This document shows positions 42,032 to 55,170 of a DNA stretch of 64,000 nucleotides, in pieces. The stretch is from Pseudoips prasinana (taxonomy: Eukaryota; Arthropoda; Insecta; Lepidoptera; Nolidae): contig OX621237.1 in NCBI GenBank assembly GCA_951640165.1, forward strand, positions 14,632,001 to 14,696,000, given 5' to 3'. The position numbers and the translations under genes were made by a program. Below the pieces are notes generated by a model. The model ran no database searches. It saw only the letters and a list, made by a program, of their open reading frames with translations, and was not told the origin of the DNA. The first letter of the stretch is position 1, and each line of letters starts with the position of its first letter.

Positions 42032-42238
42032 GGTTTTATCTGGATGTAAAGTTTCAAATTGATGAGTACCTATAAACACGAGGTCTATTACACAACGAAT
42101 TATAACCCAAAGTTTATCAAAGTTCCTATTAATATTCGAGTTTTGATTCAGAAAATCCCTAAATCCAGAAATTAGAGTAATTATTTAACTGTCATTGTGA
42201 CATGACATTAACGACTCTTTTTTTAAATTCATATTTAA

Positions 42239-42742
42239 GGCTCTGGCTTCTTCGGCCTTATGAGCCGTCTGTAAAATATATTTTTATATCATTAATTTTC
42301 GTCATAAGTCGATGTCAAGTGAGAAGCCTGTCTCAGTCATAGTCATGTCTTAGTCCTTGTCCTACCAAACCAAACCTAAATATAGCTGGTCACATAATAT
42401 AATTTCGCTAATGTGAGGAGTTTTGGCGCCAACGCGGAAAAAGACACATCGGGGCATTGTTTCATTTTAAAAAGCTGGTGTAAATTCAAGTTTTTATGTG
42501 TAATTATGGTGGTTTTTTAGACATACCATTATGGACAACGTACACAAGTGGAGGAAAGTGCCATATTGCCGTGAATTGCGATTATATAAGTCTCTAGTAC
42601 TTAAAGTCTCAACCGCTTTACTGGGGAAGGATAAGGACTATGTATGACTTGACTGTGACGGACTTACTTGACATTGACCGACGAAATAAATGAACATAAA
42701 TATATTTTACTGAAGGCTCATAAGGCCAAAGAAGCCAGAGCC
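42239..42742. repeat. 504-base MITE upstream of EMC4
   Basis: Ends GGCTCTGGCTTCTTCGGCCT and its complement near 42742 (GGCCAAAGAAGCCAGAGCC). The similarity runs on imperfectly for about 120 bases inward. It starts 208 bases upstream of the EMC4 start codon. No coding capacity. Confidence 0.8.
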
Positions 42743-42749
42743 GTAAAAC

Positions 42750-43495
42750 TGAATAAAATAAAACCAAACCTTATTTTTTATAGCACTTCCTTTCTGAGTC
42801 TTTTAGCACTGGTCTGGGTTAACTTTGCATTGTGTCACTCTGATTTAGCTTCTTTTTTATCATTATCTAATAAAATGGAGACAAGCTACCTAAATTGTAT
42901 TGATTCGTCGTAGTTCGTCACTATCGTTTAATCTTATTTTTAGGCATGACTTTTTATTTTTGTACCTATGTTTTAGTTGTCTTCTAATTACCTACTTTCC
43001 AAAAATATTTAGATTTCCTTCACTCAAATAGGCAATTACGGCTGACTGGATTTTTATGAAATCTTGAATGTATAGGTATAAGCAATAATATATGTAAGTA
43101 TCTAAAATATACTTATGTTTTTTTATACTTATATTTTAGTTATAGCGTACAAAACCGCCGCCACGACTTTGAAGAAATGTAAAGTGTAAAAAATGATAGC
43201 AATCGGATTAAAGCACCTTTTTTGCAGATTTGGATTTTCCTTTAAGTTGTTGTACAACGCAGGAGTCCAACCAATTCTTATATATTTCCTGGGACATTAT
43301 TCACACACAGCCATCTAATCCCAAATCAGAGCTAGTAGCAGTAGATAGAGAGTATAGAAATCAGATAACGATATACTACATATTTTATTACTAGGTACAC
43401 ATTTTCTTTTGTAAATAGGTAGGTGCACACATAATTATATAAGTAGTAGTAGGTACTAAGCATATTTCCATTAAACGGCGGCTTTCGATAACATA
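42750..43495. other. no gene seen
   Basis: AT-rich, chance frames only. Confidence 0.45.
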
Positions 43496-43499
43496 ACAT

Positions 43500-44270
43500 T
43501 ATCTATGACTATTAAATTAACTGTCTATTGATCTCGATCCAGTTAATGGCTCGTATGAGACCCATATCAATAGTAGCCGCCCCTCGCGGTAATTCCTGTT
43601 CGGCGCTACGTCGTCGCGGGAGTGGGTATTCCTTACTTCGGTCAGCCAAAGTGTGTGAGTGGCTAAGTTTGAGAAAGAATTCAGAATTACGGGTTATAAC
43701 GTAGACCCGCGCCAAGGGTTACGGGTTGAGACCGTAACGGCAATTGCGGCAAAATATAAGGCTTCAGTACGGCTTAGTTTGACTCTTCTTCTCTCTTATT
43801 TGGCTTCAAATCTCGGTTCCTCATCTTGGATGCTTTGGAGTCGACCTAGGAAACTGGGCACATCCGTGCTCTCTATAATATGCCCTCTGCGCAGAAGGCA
43901 CTCCTCGCGTATCTGAGAAGGCATAGAAAATAACACGGGGATTTGCAGTCACCGGTTATAGGCTGTACGCTAATAGGCATGTGCGCTGGGGCCAAGGGTA
44001 ACTGACCACTTACCGTCTGCCTTAGCTGAGCAACTCCCGGCCAATAATGTACTGGTCCGCCTCACCTGCGCCTTTGAAGGTGTGTGGGGTAGCACTAGCA
44101 GGCATGTCAAAATGTCTGAAACATGATTTATGCACCTGGCAAAACTAAAGATAAAAGACAAAACAACGAAATACGTATCTTAATAGTCACAAGATTCGCT
44201 ACGTGGAATGCGAGAACTATGCGCCCTGGAACCGACAATGCATCGCCTACAATCTAAACATTTGATGTAA
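43500..44270 (+). mobile_element. LINE 5' fragment: 5' UTR and start of endonuclease
   Basis: A GC-richer block ends with RFATWNARTMRPGTDN (44193 onward), the typical opening of the apurinic-like endonuclease of LINEs (xxATWNVRTL). The frame is lost after about 20 codons. The upstream 650 bases would be the element's 5' UTR. RTE-like clade is a guess. Confidence 0.6.
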
Positions 44271-44274
44271 GATG

Positions 44275-45945
44275 GGTAGCTGTTCATAATCTGTATAAGA
44301 ATAAACTAACTACAGAAAGATTGTAACCAGACGGGCATAGAGCAGAGTGACAACATGTTGTATCTATGCAGATTTTGTTCTTTGGGAACCCTGAGGGCGC
44401 TTACTAGGTACGTCCGATCCGAATCCGATATTAAATATACTTATATCAGGACGATACAAGTATTTAATAAGAACAAAACATTTAAATAGTGGATAGTAAC
44501 TATTGTAGGTAGGTAAGTACCTACCTAGTTGCTTCGGTGGATGGTAATGCTTTCGAATATTTTTTTAATCATGCAAGCCCGGTGTAGGCTAGATTATGAG
44601 TAGCAACAGTCGAGATGCGGACCGTGCAATCATAATGTAATTAATATATGAGTGTCTTCCATGTGTCTTCTGTCATACGTAGTGTTAAAGTAGCGCTAAG
44701 GCTTGATGTTTATGTATAAACAATTACCTGCAGTTCTTTAGAGATTTCAGCTTTTCTCACCTAATTTCGATGCATAGATGTATACCGTTGCGTTGTTATC
44801 CAGTTTTAGGTTTTAATATACGGCTCGAAGGACCACCTTTGTATCAGATCTAAATATTTTATCTATATTTTTTCCTTCGATAGCTTAATTAATGTATTTA
44901 TTTGTTTTTGTCAATACAGTTTTACTCTTCACAATTTAAAATATACATAATTATAAAAAAAACACAGATGCTAACATTAAATCTTATAAAAAATAATCCG
45001 TTGAGCTATACTTAGTTTTAAATTGAAATGTAACTAAAATATAGAAGATTAAATGTAGTACCTACCATGTTATTTTGTTTCTAAGGGTATTCAAGTGTAG
45101 GTACGTAGGTTGATCCGAGACAAGAGTGTGCTCCAGTTTTTTTGTATAGCGTGTGACTGCTAAACCGAAGGCCAATCATATTAGATACTAGCTGTCCCAG
45201 CAAACGTCGTCCTGCCACACAAATAGAAATATAACTGGGAATCTGGTCGCTGCCACTAAGCAGGTTTATTGTAAATTTACTATTAAATTATTCCCGAGTC
45301 CCGCCCAAGATGGAATGATGATATTCTTCGCCATCACCACACAGTATATCTTTAACGGCGTAAATTCTTCCGATGTTTTCAATGAGTGTAATTTTTTTCT
45401 TGTAAAATTGTCGTCAATCTTTTGATTACAACCTGTATTTTTTTTGCATTGTTCTATGGTGACGTAAGTCTTGTATCATATTCTATCTACGTTTATTATC
45501 TTCAGACTTTTTAGAAGATTTTTATGTATTATTTCTCCTACCATCATCACCAATTTTATATATTCACAATTATTATGTTATATCGAATCCTCTTATTTAT
45601 GAACTTAGCTAGCTTAATTACATTACGGCTTCGTTGGGAAATATTAGTTCGCGGCTTTTTTACAAAAATACTCGGACCATAATATTTTAACAACATTCGC
45701 ACTAAACCAATAAATTAACCAGTAACCTATTAAAAAAAACAAACCAGAGACAATTTCACTATGTATAGCCTATATACTGACAGAAAGCGATAATGGTTAT
45801 TCTAAAAACTCTAGGTACATTCTGTATTGTCAATCTTGACAGTTTTTATTTAATATCGATGCAATTACTTGTATTTCAATGTTGTTTTTAATAATTATAT
45901 TACTATATTTTATTACTTATTACCCTATATTCTATTGTTGACCAA
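44275..45945. other. AT-rich stretch, no gene
   Basis: One repeat start near 45189 (ACTAGCTGTCCCAGCAAACG) is the usual lepidopteran interspersed repeat type; otherwise nothing recognised. Confidence 0.45.
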
Positions 45946-46252
45946 CATATTTATTTATTTATTTATTTAGCACACCAACAGAATAATTACATGGAAACAA
46001 TTCATATTACACTAATAATATAGCACTTATGTAGTAACTACCCAACTTACAGGTATGCATGGCATTGATTGTGCTATCATTTAAATTTGAGGTTCACAAA
46101 CAATAACCTACAACGTTACCTAAACCGATAAAGAAAAAACAACTATTAAATTAAATTAAAAACAACTAGTAGTATTCAAAAGAAAGTGCCTGTATGTTAA
46201 AAAAGTCATGGAGAAAATATCTACTTTATTGTTAGTTGATTTAGTCAGTTCG

Positions 46253-47290
46253 TTATAAAGCCTTGCAATAAGTACGTGTGAGAGGACTATTAAATGTTGT
46301 ATTTAAGGTGGAAACAGGTATATCAAATACACGATGTCTCATAACGCGATGGGGAAGTTTAAAATGAAAATATTTAATAAGTTCAGCATCGACGTTACCG
46401 TTTATTATTTTGTGAAGATATAATAAGTCTGATATATCACGTCTTTCCTTTAAGTTTATCATCTTAAAATGCGCCAATCTGTCTTCGTATTCAGGAATAG
46501 ATCTCCGTAATCCATTTCTTGTGCAAAGATACCTGACAAAGCGAGCTTGGATAGTTTCAACACTGGCACTGTGTGTTACATAATAGGGAGACCATATACT
46601 TGAGCAATAGTCTAGAACACTCCTGACCAGAGCATTGTACAACAGAATGACACTACTATCATTACGGAAAGGGTTAGACATTCTGATTATAAAGCCCAGT
46701 GCCTTCCTAGCTTTGAGAATCATTTGGTCAATATGCTGGCGGAACGATAGCGATGCATCGAAAATGATTCCTAGATCACGAATAACTGATACTCTGTCCA
46801 GCTGGAATCCGGCGATATGGTATCTAAAATCTATAAACTTTACTTTATTGGTAAATGTAATATATTGGCACTTCTTAATGTTCAATGACATTCTGTTATC
46901 CACACACCATTTTTGAAGAATATTTAAATCGTTTTGTAGTTTTATACAATCGCTTGACGATTTTATTTCATAAAATATCTTCAAGTCGTCAGCATATGCC
47001 AAGCAATCACAATGCAAGGAGTCGAGTAAGTTATCAATAAATATTAAAAAAAGTAAAGGGCCTAATTTAGATCCCTGAGGAACACCGGATCCTGGTATAA
47101 ATGGGACAGATTCGTAACCTGCTAACACGATAAACTGACAGCGATTCCTCAAATAACTTTCGAACCATCGCAATAAAGGTCCATGTATTCCTGCTTGACT
47201 TAATTTTTTAGAAAGAATGGAGTGATCTACGCGATCGAAGGCTTTAGCAAAATCAGTATAAACTGCGTCAACTTGACCTCTTGCTTCCAA
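46253..47290 (-). pseudogene. jockey-like reverse transcriptase, main part
   Basis: 345 codons: VYTDFAKAFDRVDHSIL, then SGVPQGSKLGPLLFLIFIDN and the intact active site LAYADDLKIF, then SVIRDLGIIFDASLSFRQHI and RSVLDYCSSIWSPYY. No RNase H follows, as usual for jockey elements. The frame ends early at 46253; the other frame continues with YNELTKSTNNKVDIF for about 30 codons, so a one-base shift sits near 46257. Confidence 0.92.
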
Positions 47291-47294
47291 AGCT

Positions 47295-47513
47295 TCAGTA
47301 ATAAGTAATAAATGTCGTATATTTAATTAAATTTGATGTAGTTGAGCGATTAGAAACAAAGCCATGTTGTCGAGGATTTATTAAGTGACGTATATGTGAG
47401 TAAGTTACGTTGTAAATGAGACCTTCAAATAACTTTGCAAATTGCGGGATGATAGAAATTGGCCTATAATTAGTCACATCGTTCATGTTTCCAGATTTGT
47501 GAATGGGAATCAT
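47295..47513 (-). pseudogene. jockey-like reverse transcriptase, N-terminal part
   Basis: Reads MIPIHKSGNMNDVTNYRPIS, FAKLFEGLIY and HGFVSNRSTTSNLIKY, RT blocks 0-1. A frameshift near 47292 separates it from the main part. Confidence 0.88.
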
Positions 47514-47862
47514 ATATCCAAAAACACAAAAATCATTTAAATTGCTCCACCCGTTTTTGAGTTGTAGGTGGTGTAACTAACACGACTTTCTTTAATATAT
47601 ATAGGTGTAAAATTAATAATAGCTGGAAGCTTCGAGCATTGAGCCATTTAGACTGGAAAAGAAAAATTCATGCTCAAAGAGGTTTTACCTATTTTACAAT
47701 GGGTGGGTCTAAAAAAATAGTTTACACACCATTTCGGGGAGTTACTTAGTACGAGTGTCCAAGTAACTTAAAATAAAATACTTAGTGTGACGCGTTTTGT
47801 ATAACCATTTAATATAAGTCGATAAAACATTTTTCTAATACATGCACTAACATAAAACTAAT

Positions 47863-48057
47863 CTACGCAACTCTCGCTATAGGATCCCCACAGATGACTT
47901 CGGTCCCATTAGATACCGTGACTAAATCGATTTCCTTGAGTGTTTCTCTAGAGACAATGTGATCTTTGCAGAATACTACTATTCTCTTGCAAGCTTCACG
48001 CATTATTTCTTCGGGTACCGTTAACACTATGCGCATAAAGTTCGGGTATGCGAAGCA
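47863..48057 (-). CDS. TAT: TAT exon 5
   Basis: Acceptor TTTTTTTCAG; 64 codons from CFAYPNFMRIVLTVP to RVA, TAG at 47863-47865. Contains the substrate-carboxylate Arg386. Confidence 0.93.
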   Translation of the reverse strand, partial: CFAYPNFMRIVLTVPEEIMREACKRIVVFCKDHIVSRETLKEIDLVTVSNGTEVICGDPIARVA

Positions 48058-51000
48058 CTGAAAAAAATTAAATTGAAAATTAAAATAAATTACTGACAAA
48101 AAAATCATATTATTTCCTATATTCACTCAAAATGCCTATTACCGTTTTTATTTTACTACAGAGACTTGTTCCGAGGCCACACGAGTCTATATAGTTTTTA
48201 AGGACGATTCCGCAGCATAATTTTTGTATTGTAAGTTGTGTCTTTTTACTATTGTAAGTATAATATGCAGAAATATGTTTAGAAGTACATCGATGTTTTA
48301 TTGAGTTGTAGCAGTTTTTAAATTTTTACCCATGTTGTGATGATAGATCATTTCAGAGATGTAAACCATTTTAATAGTTAAGTACTACTGAAGATAGTAT
48401 AATCAATAGTCACATAATAATATTTACCTTAAGTTGGCATTTTATAAATTAGATTGTGCAACGTTCGATGTAAGTTTGAAGTAAAAGTTATGTTATTTAA
48501 AGTAAGTAATCAGCGAGACTGTCATTTAGATACATCTAAAGGGGTTAAAACAATGTATTTAGGGTCTTATTGCAGTTGTGTAGTGCATTCATAATGTTTA
48601 TAAAACCAGCCTCACTTCTTAGCAGAAAAGTTGGGTTATAAACGACAGACGTAGATAGTAACAGCAACTTTTCATTAATTTAATTAATGCAATTTAATTT
48701 ATGTTGCGATAAACTAAAAAATAACGTGTGTTCGAAATTATGATAACTTCTAGTTGGCTATTATTTCTTATAAAGACTGAGTAGATAACATGTAATTGTT
48801 ATAAATCTTTCACTCGGAATTGTTAATTTCCAATTTTATGTTTATAAACATAAAAACTTTCCTCTAATCGGATCGGCCACATTGCTCTTAACCCTCTGTT
48901 TGTTTTAGGTAGTCACTAGGGCAAAGCAAATTAAATTTCGTTTAATTTTAATTTACACTAACTTATTTTTAGATATACCTGTATTGGAAATTTATATTGC
49001 ACTATTTTGGTATTATTCTTGCGGTTAATTATGCTCATAAATTAATTCCAACACACAATTCGTTTAGATTTAAATTTATGCTAGTCTAAAATATCGCGCT
49101 GAATTTTATTAATACAACTTCGATTATATTTTAGAACTTCCATCGGTCATATCACTTTTGAGCGCTTTGCAAGAATGTGCATAGTGCTTTTCAAGAATCT
49201 ACGAGGGATATATATCAAGATTAATAATACTCTTGATGTATGTATTCGTCATTCTGGGATTTTGAGGTGAGGCCTGTTCGCCCTTATTCTATCGTCTGTT
49301 CAATGACCCGTGCTCGGACGAATTTTATTTAATGCTTATGGCGACTTTCTATTTCACTTATGTATACAACTAGTACTGTTCCAGAAGAACTGTCTTAGAC
49401 GTAGGCCAATGCTGTTGAATGAGCTCTCTGTCGAGGTTTTCCTAAAATACTACAAGCGGGTCCTTTAAAAGGAGGCCTGGTAACAAGGACGTAGTGTCTA
49501 GAGTGTTGTTTGAGGCTGTCGGGAACTTCATACCTGGGCGGTATGTATGTTGTCGCATGCTTATTTAGTTGTATAAAAAATTACCTGATCTGCCCTTCAA
49601 TCATACGATACTATTTATTCAATAAAACGATGTGCTACTAACCTGTCCTGGCAAACAAAATACGGACTGTTCAGCAACCATCCGTTCCACAAATTGCAAT
49701 TCATTTCTGAACTTAGGGAATAATGTTAATTTAATCTCAATCATCATGTACATAGCTCCTTGCGGCATGATAGGCCGCAGACCCGGGGCACAACTCAATT
49801 CTTGGTACGCTAGCTTCGCTTGATTCTGAAAGATAAAATTAAGAAATTAAACGCATTGGAAAATAAGTATAAGCATCGGCTCTGTTCCTTCCGAAAAAAT
49901 GGCAATCTTTACTTTACTACTTAATAGACAGTCAAAAGCTTTGTCTTGTATGGGTCTTGCCTTGTCGAATTCTTTCTTAGTTATTGATTACCTAGGTATG
50001 GGTGCCGAGTGTGTCGACGTCAAATGGAAATAGGTACCTTTTGTAATTTTACTAATCGAATCAGAAACTTTTCTCACAAATTACAAATATAAGTTTATTA
50101 TAAGTAAGCAATAAGCACGAATAAAAAATCTTAAATTATATATGATAAAAAATTTTAAAATATAAATAAATAATAAATGGTTATCCATTTATGATATAAA
50201 TAATGCAACATAAAAAATCTCTTAATTTATTTTGCATTGCAAATAATGCTATAAAATTCAAATTAATTAAATAATTAATTTGGAATGTGCACAAAATATA
50301 TTTTCATATACCACGCACAACCTAGAAGCCATTCTTTGAAATTTTCACTTCTAGCATGTAGGTCATTTTGACATCTTGATTATAAGAATTTTTCATATAC
50401 TATACGATATTCTGAGTAGACAGAGTTTTTTGCGAAATAGGTCCTGCTTTTCCCGACTGTGGAATAAAAACTAAAAAACTTCAAAGCAAGAAATCGCACA
50501 CTTAAGAAAGGTTTTCCACTGAACAACAGGCGTTAAAAAATTGAATTGCGACAAGTCACGCATTGTGGGAACAGTCAAGTAGGTATAAAATGGAAAATCA
50601 GTTGTTATGTCAAACAAATCTGTAAGAAGAAGTTATAAGAATAATGTTATACAAATATATAACATATTTTGTGAGGTTAGTTTCCTCACTGGGCACATTT
50701 TAGTCACTTTTATACAAGTCCTGTTCGTAAGCCAACTACAATCAGGACATTGGCGTAAATTGCTTATAAAGCATGGTTACACTTAAAATTTTAATAAATT
50801 TACAAAAAGTATGCGCATATTTGTTATTTATCGATATATCATAGCCTGGGAATCTATACCCTGTATCGCGGGGTACTTTACAAACATAATAATATAATAG
50901 ACGGACACAAATAACATCCAGACCAAGAACAACTAGTTATGGGTCACACAAATAGTTGTCCGGCGCGAGAATCGAACCTGGGACATGAAGCGGCGAGGGC

Positions 51001-54000
51001 ACTGTCTTAGCCGCTGCGCCACACGTGCAGTCAAATTTAAAGCTGTTTTAAAGTTATTATAGAGAATATTTTAGAATGGTGTTAAATCTAAATATATATA
51101 ACTCAAAGGTGACTGACTGACTGACATAGTGATCTATCAACGCACAGCCCAAACCACTGGACGGATCGGGCTGAAATTTGGCATGCAGGTAGATATTATG
51201 ACGTAGGCATCCGCTAATTAAGGATTTTGATTAATTCTACACCTAACGGGATAAAACAGGGGATGAAACTTTGTCAATTTTAAACTGATCGGGCTGAGAC
51301 TTTGCACGCATAAAGCCACTATGACGTAGGCATCCCCTAAGAAAGGATTTTGAGATGGAGGCTATATAAGGTTAGTAACTTTTCAGTTTAAAATATACGA
51401 ATTTCTTTATGCTAGCGCCATCTACAATGTGTTATTTTGGATTAATAATAATACTTCTAAACGCGAGCGAAGCCGCGGGCAAAAGCTAGTTCATTAATAA
51501 GTTAACGAAGACTTTGCTTACCTCTATAAATAGCACAACATCGTCAAAAAAGCTCTGTGGTGTTAAAGAGAGTATGGCTGGCAAAGCTCTTTGTATTAAC
51601 GTATTCGGCCCAAGAATTCTAGTCGCTAAATTGGCCATGCCTTTACGAACTTCTTTTCCTAGTACATTATGCCTGTCGTGAAGAATCACCCATCCCAGTC
51701 GCCAGCCAGGAACTAGGAATCTTTTCGTAAGTCCACTACATGTTAGTACAGGAACATCCTTAGAGAGCGCTGATATTGCAGTATATTCATTGTTTGAGAA
51801 AACAAAATGTTCATATATTTCATCAGCAATAATAGGTACATGGTTTCTGGACGCTATGTCCAATATCTCATACAAATGTTCTTTACCATACACTGATCCG
51901 CATGGATTTGACGGATTAATGACTACAATTGCAACTGTGTCATCATCTATTTGGCTTTCTAAATCTTCTAAATCTACTTTCCATTGTTGATCTGGCTATA
52001 ACAAAAAGAAATATTGGTTAGAATCTCGTTAGCTATCGATATAACCTTTAATCAAGGATTTACGCAGCTATTAATAAAGTAAAACGTAAACGAGCAGTAT
52101 GCAAATCCATTCCACAGCCGCTGGAAACTTGTTATGTTTCTAGAAACTTGTTTAACATCACCTCATATATATACAAGTCGAACCCACAAAGGTGCTGGGC
52201 CATTTTTTTTTCACATTTTCTTATTTTTAATGACTACCGTATTAAGTTTACTCCATACATCATCAATAAAATGTAAAAATGTGTTTCACGTCTAAACACC
52301 ATATCATATAGCATATCTCCCTATCCCTAATAGACTAATAAATGTAACATGACGAAACCATATGTTATTAAATATAATAACCATGCCATTTTTCCAAAAG
52401 GGGTAGACAGAGAAGCACTATGTTGCCCCGGTTTTTTAAGGTGGGCTTTTACAGTCGTACCATTCTCCATAGTTATATACGCCTTAATTAAATTGGATGG
52501 ACGTCATAGGTATTATATATTTGTTGACGTCTGATTCTGGAGAAGAATTTTTACTTTGGCCGGCTGCTATTTGTTTTAAAATATAAACATCAGACCGTCA
52601 AAAAGAGTAGCTGGAAATAAATATAACTTTAAACCGTCTGATACGCCATCGAGAAAACAAAAAGCGTGAACATGCGACGTTTTGGTGTGTCGTGACTGGG
52701 TGGTGCGGGGATTATGGTACTAATCCAGAGTTATCTCCAAATATCTCGCCAAAGAGTGAATTTACTCCACCTTTAGTTGTTAATTGATTTTTAAAGTTAA
52801 CTTTTTTGGGTTGGATAAAACATGTTAAACTCGCGGGTCTTTTTCTTTAATTCACACTGACCGTTTATACACTAATAACTTTAAGCGGCGCGTTGTGCAC
52901 ATTTTTTTCTTAATTATGTTAGATTTTTTACAGCCGACTGCTAACCGAATATTGTTCTATTTTTAAAATTTATTTCCACCATAGGGAGGGAAGCAATTAC
53001 TATGAGTCTTAACTTCTTAACCGCCCAAAGGTGGGACGTAGCATCAAATAAACACTAGTTTCCGAATATGAAAAAATAGTTTTCACTTCTATCGGCAGTC
53101 CCCAAAGACTGCCCCACATGTCTTTTTTTTGTATTTTACAATGTGGTTGTCAATAAGTTCGGGTTGTTGCCATGGCTATTTCCCATTATTATTTTCAGCA
53201 TCGATATATTTATTAACATAAATAAATCAGCTGCTTGATTTGATAAATGTCTTTGTAGTCCACCATTGAATTTTCTTATTGTAAAATTATAATTATTGTA
53301 ATTTTACAATAGAGTCAAATATGTTTTTAGTATTACACTTGTGTTTTGTGTAGTTGATAGATCTAATGTAACTACCACTGCAAGTTGTTTCGCATAAGTT
53401 TAGGAATGATAATTTTATGCATTTAATTCTATTTCAACTAAGTTCCGTAGTACCTTTTGCTCCTAAAGGCATTGATAAAATTCTTATAATGCAATTTTTT
53501 TATACTTAAAGCTATTAATATTAAATCTGTTAACTTACCAGTAAATTATAGTGCTTTATATTTATTCCTAAACCTTCCGCAACAGTCTGGTATATCATGA
53601 ACCCTGGCCGGGGGACCAGCACATTTTGTCCTGCGTCAGCGAGCACTGTGATGGCAAGTTCGATAGCATGTGAACAGCCACTGCAGAGGAATACATCCTC
53701 TGGTGAAATATCTCCTTGATGGGCGCTGTATTTAGCTACGGCCACCCTCGACTCCAGATGTCCCTTGGCTGCAGCATAGCCACGACTACTAAGCCATTCA
53801 GTACTCTCATGAACTGCTTGAAGCACTTGCTCAGGAGGATTTAGATTCCCGAAGGTGGTTGGGTCCCCTGCGAACATAAGTTATAATAATATTCTTATCT
53901 GATAAAATTTAAAACATGTCAAGTTTTATCTTAATAAAATTGTTGTGAAATCGAAATCCTGTTGACCTTGGCATTATATAAATAAGTAAGAAGTCTCCTA

Positions 54001-55170
54001 ACCTATATTATGAGCAAATCATTTATCGACACTTTTACGCGGTTGAATACATTAATTCATTTTATATCATTTTTCTTCTTAGATCACGCCAATGAAATAT
54101 TTAGATTATTTCTAAGGAAAAAACCTAATCAGCCCTAGAAGAAATGGTAATAAAAATTCTATAAATATTGTATCCTTTCGTGATACCAGCAATTAAATAT
54201 TACATCAGGTAATTTATTACAAAATCCTATAACTTAACCAAATTGGCTGCGTACCATATTCGTATTTTATCTAAATAGCGGTAGGCAGGTACTTGTTTAT
54301 CAGACTGTTTTCCTGCTTGAAAATGTGTTGTTAAATATCAAAAACCTGTATATTCGTGCTAAGTGAAATGACATGTAAACGATAGATAAAAATATAGACG
54401 GATTATGAAAAATAACTTTGGATTTCGACGTTGACATTAAACTTGCCAGCTAGAGAGCAACTTGGCGGAGCTTAAAAAAATATCGGGCGGGGACATATTC
54501 AAATTTCAACTAAAATTATAAATAGTCATGGCTGGAATTTTAGAAGCCATTCTTCAGTCTGATTATTCAGTTAACTATGAAGTTAGGTGTTAGATATCGA
54601 TAAGGAATCGTGAATAATACCCGTAAGCAATTTAGAATTCCTTTTCAATTTTAATAGATAAATGTTGACTTATGTATGTTTGAACAAGATTAGTGAAGAT
54701 ATTTTTGTAGAAGGTAATAATAGTTAATTTAAATGAGATCCTATTTTGATTTTCTAATGCACATGTGTATTGGATTAACATACTTCATAAAATGTCATTA
54801 AGAGTACATACAAGGTCTTAGGTAATTAAAGTCCATATTACAAATTAGTCATCGAAAATACGATAAACTTACTAGAAAAGGAAAGGTTAAACTGGACATT
54901 TGACGGTTGCAAAATTGTAATCGAGGATTTTATAATCAATGTATTTTTTTACCATGATTTTAGTCGAGTGAATTGTAACGTCAAATTATCTAAGACCCTG
55001 TTTAAGTAAATGAAATGGTACTAACCTATGGACAGCGCAATAAGTGGTTTGTCGGGGTTGGGCTCAACCTGAAGGTTCTCGACGATTTCCCTGATCAAAT
55101 TATGGGTATTGCGAGCCAGCGCCGACGCGCGCACGTCCCATGTGTTGTTGCCTCGTGACCGTCGCGACAT
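47863..55170 (-). CDS. TAT: tyrosine aminotransferase, five exons
   Basis: Minus-strand exons 55170-55026, 53867-53539, 51995-51522, 49825-49643 and 48057-47863 join in phase into 441 residues (human TAT 454). It is a PLP enzyme that transfers the amino group of tyrosine to 2-oxoglutarate, giving 4-hydroxyphenylpyruvate, the first step of tyrosine breakdown; in insects this competes with cuticle and melanin use of tyrosine. Visible: IALSIGDPTTFGNL, SGCSHAIELAI, NPSNPCGSVYG (Asn188), ADEIY (Asp216, Tyr219), SGLTK with the PLP lysine at 249, PGWRLGW (Arg257) and FMRIVLTVPE (Arg386). All catalytic residues are present. The short N-terminus shows no clear targeting signal, so it is probably cytosolic. 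Start chosen at the only ATG before WDVRAS. Confidence 0.96.
48058..49642 (-). other. TAT intron 4
   Basis: AT-rich; no repeat family recognised with confidence. Confidence 0.7.
49643..49825 (-). CDS. TAT: TAT exon 4
   Basis: Acceptor TATCTTTCAG, donor GTTAGT; 61 codons at phase 0. Includes GLRPIMPQGAMYMMIEI and QSVFCLPGQ. Confidence 0.93.
50882..51037 (-). repeat. tRNA-derived SINE, family S3 (minus strand), in TAT intron 3
   Basis: Same as 33578-33725: B box region CCCAGGTTCGATTCTCG and AGCGGCTAAGACAGTGCC on the minus strand. Confidence 0.87.
51075..51492 (-). repeat. interspersed repeat next to TAT exon 3
   Basis: Ends GAGCGAAGCCGCGGGCAAAA + GCTAGT, the reverse of the ACTAGC... start used by repeats at 21 and 60 kb. 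Contains a twice-repeated TGACGTAGGCATCC unit (51200, 51321). It ends 30 bases from the exon 3 donor. Confidence 0.7.
51522..51995 (-). CDS. TAT: TAT exon 3 (PLP site)
   Basis: Acceptor TTTTTGTTATAG, donor GTAAGC; 158 codons, phase 0 at both ends. Carries NPSNP, ADEIY and the PLP lysine. Confidence 0.95.
51996..53538 (-). other. TAT intron 2
   Basis: AT-rich; a small hairpin at about 53277-53310 (ATTGTAAAATTATA and complement). No nested gene seen. Confidence 0.6.
53539..53867 (-). CDS. TAT: TAT exon 2
   Basis: Acceptor ATGTTCGCAG, donor GTAAGT. Two bases complete Gly49, then 109 codons with GDPTTFGNL, RGYAAAKGHLESR, SGCSHAIEL and VPRPGFMIYQT. Confidence 0.95.
55026..55170 (-). CDS. TAT: TAT exon 1
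   Basis: ATG at 55170-55168; 48 codons plus one base; donor GTTAGT. Encodes MSRRSRGNNTWDVRASALAR. The DNA here and 150 bases upstream is GC-richer than its surroundings, which fits a promoter-proximal exon. Confidence 0.9.

Larger units (their letters stand above)
45950..47516 (-). mobile_element. 5'-truncated jockey-like LINE (minus strand)
   Basis: Minus-strand RT region ending in a 3' UTR and an (AAAT)n tail (TTTATTTATTTATTTATTTA on plus at 45950). The 5' end is cut inside the RT N-terminal part. No target duplication found by eye. Confidence 0.88.
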
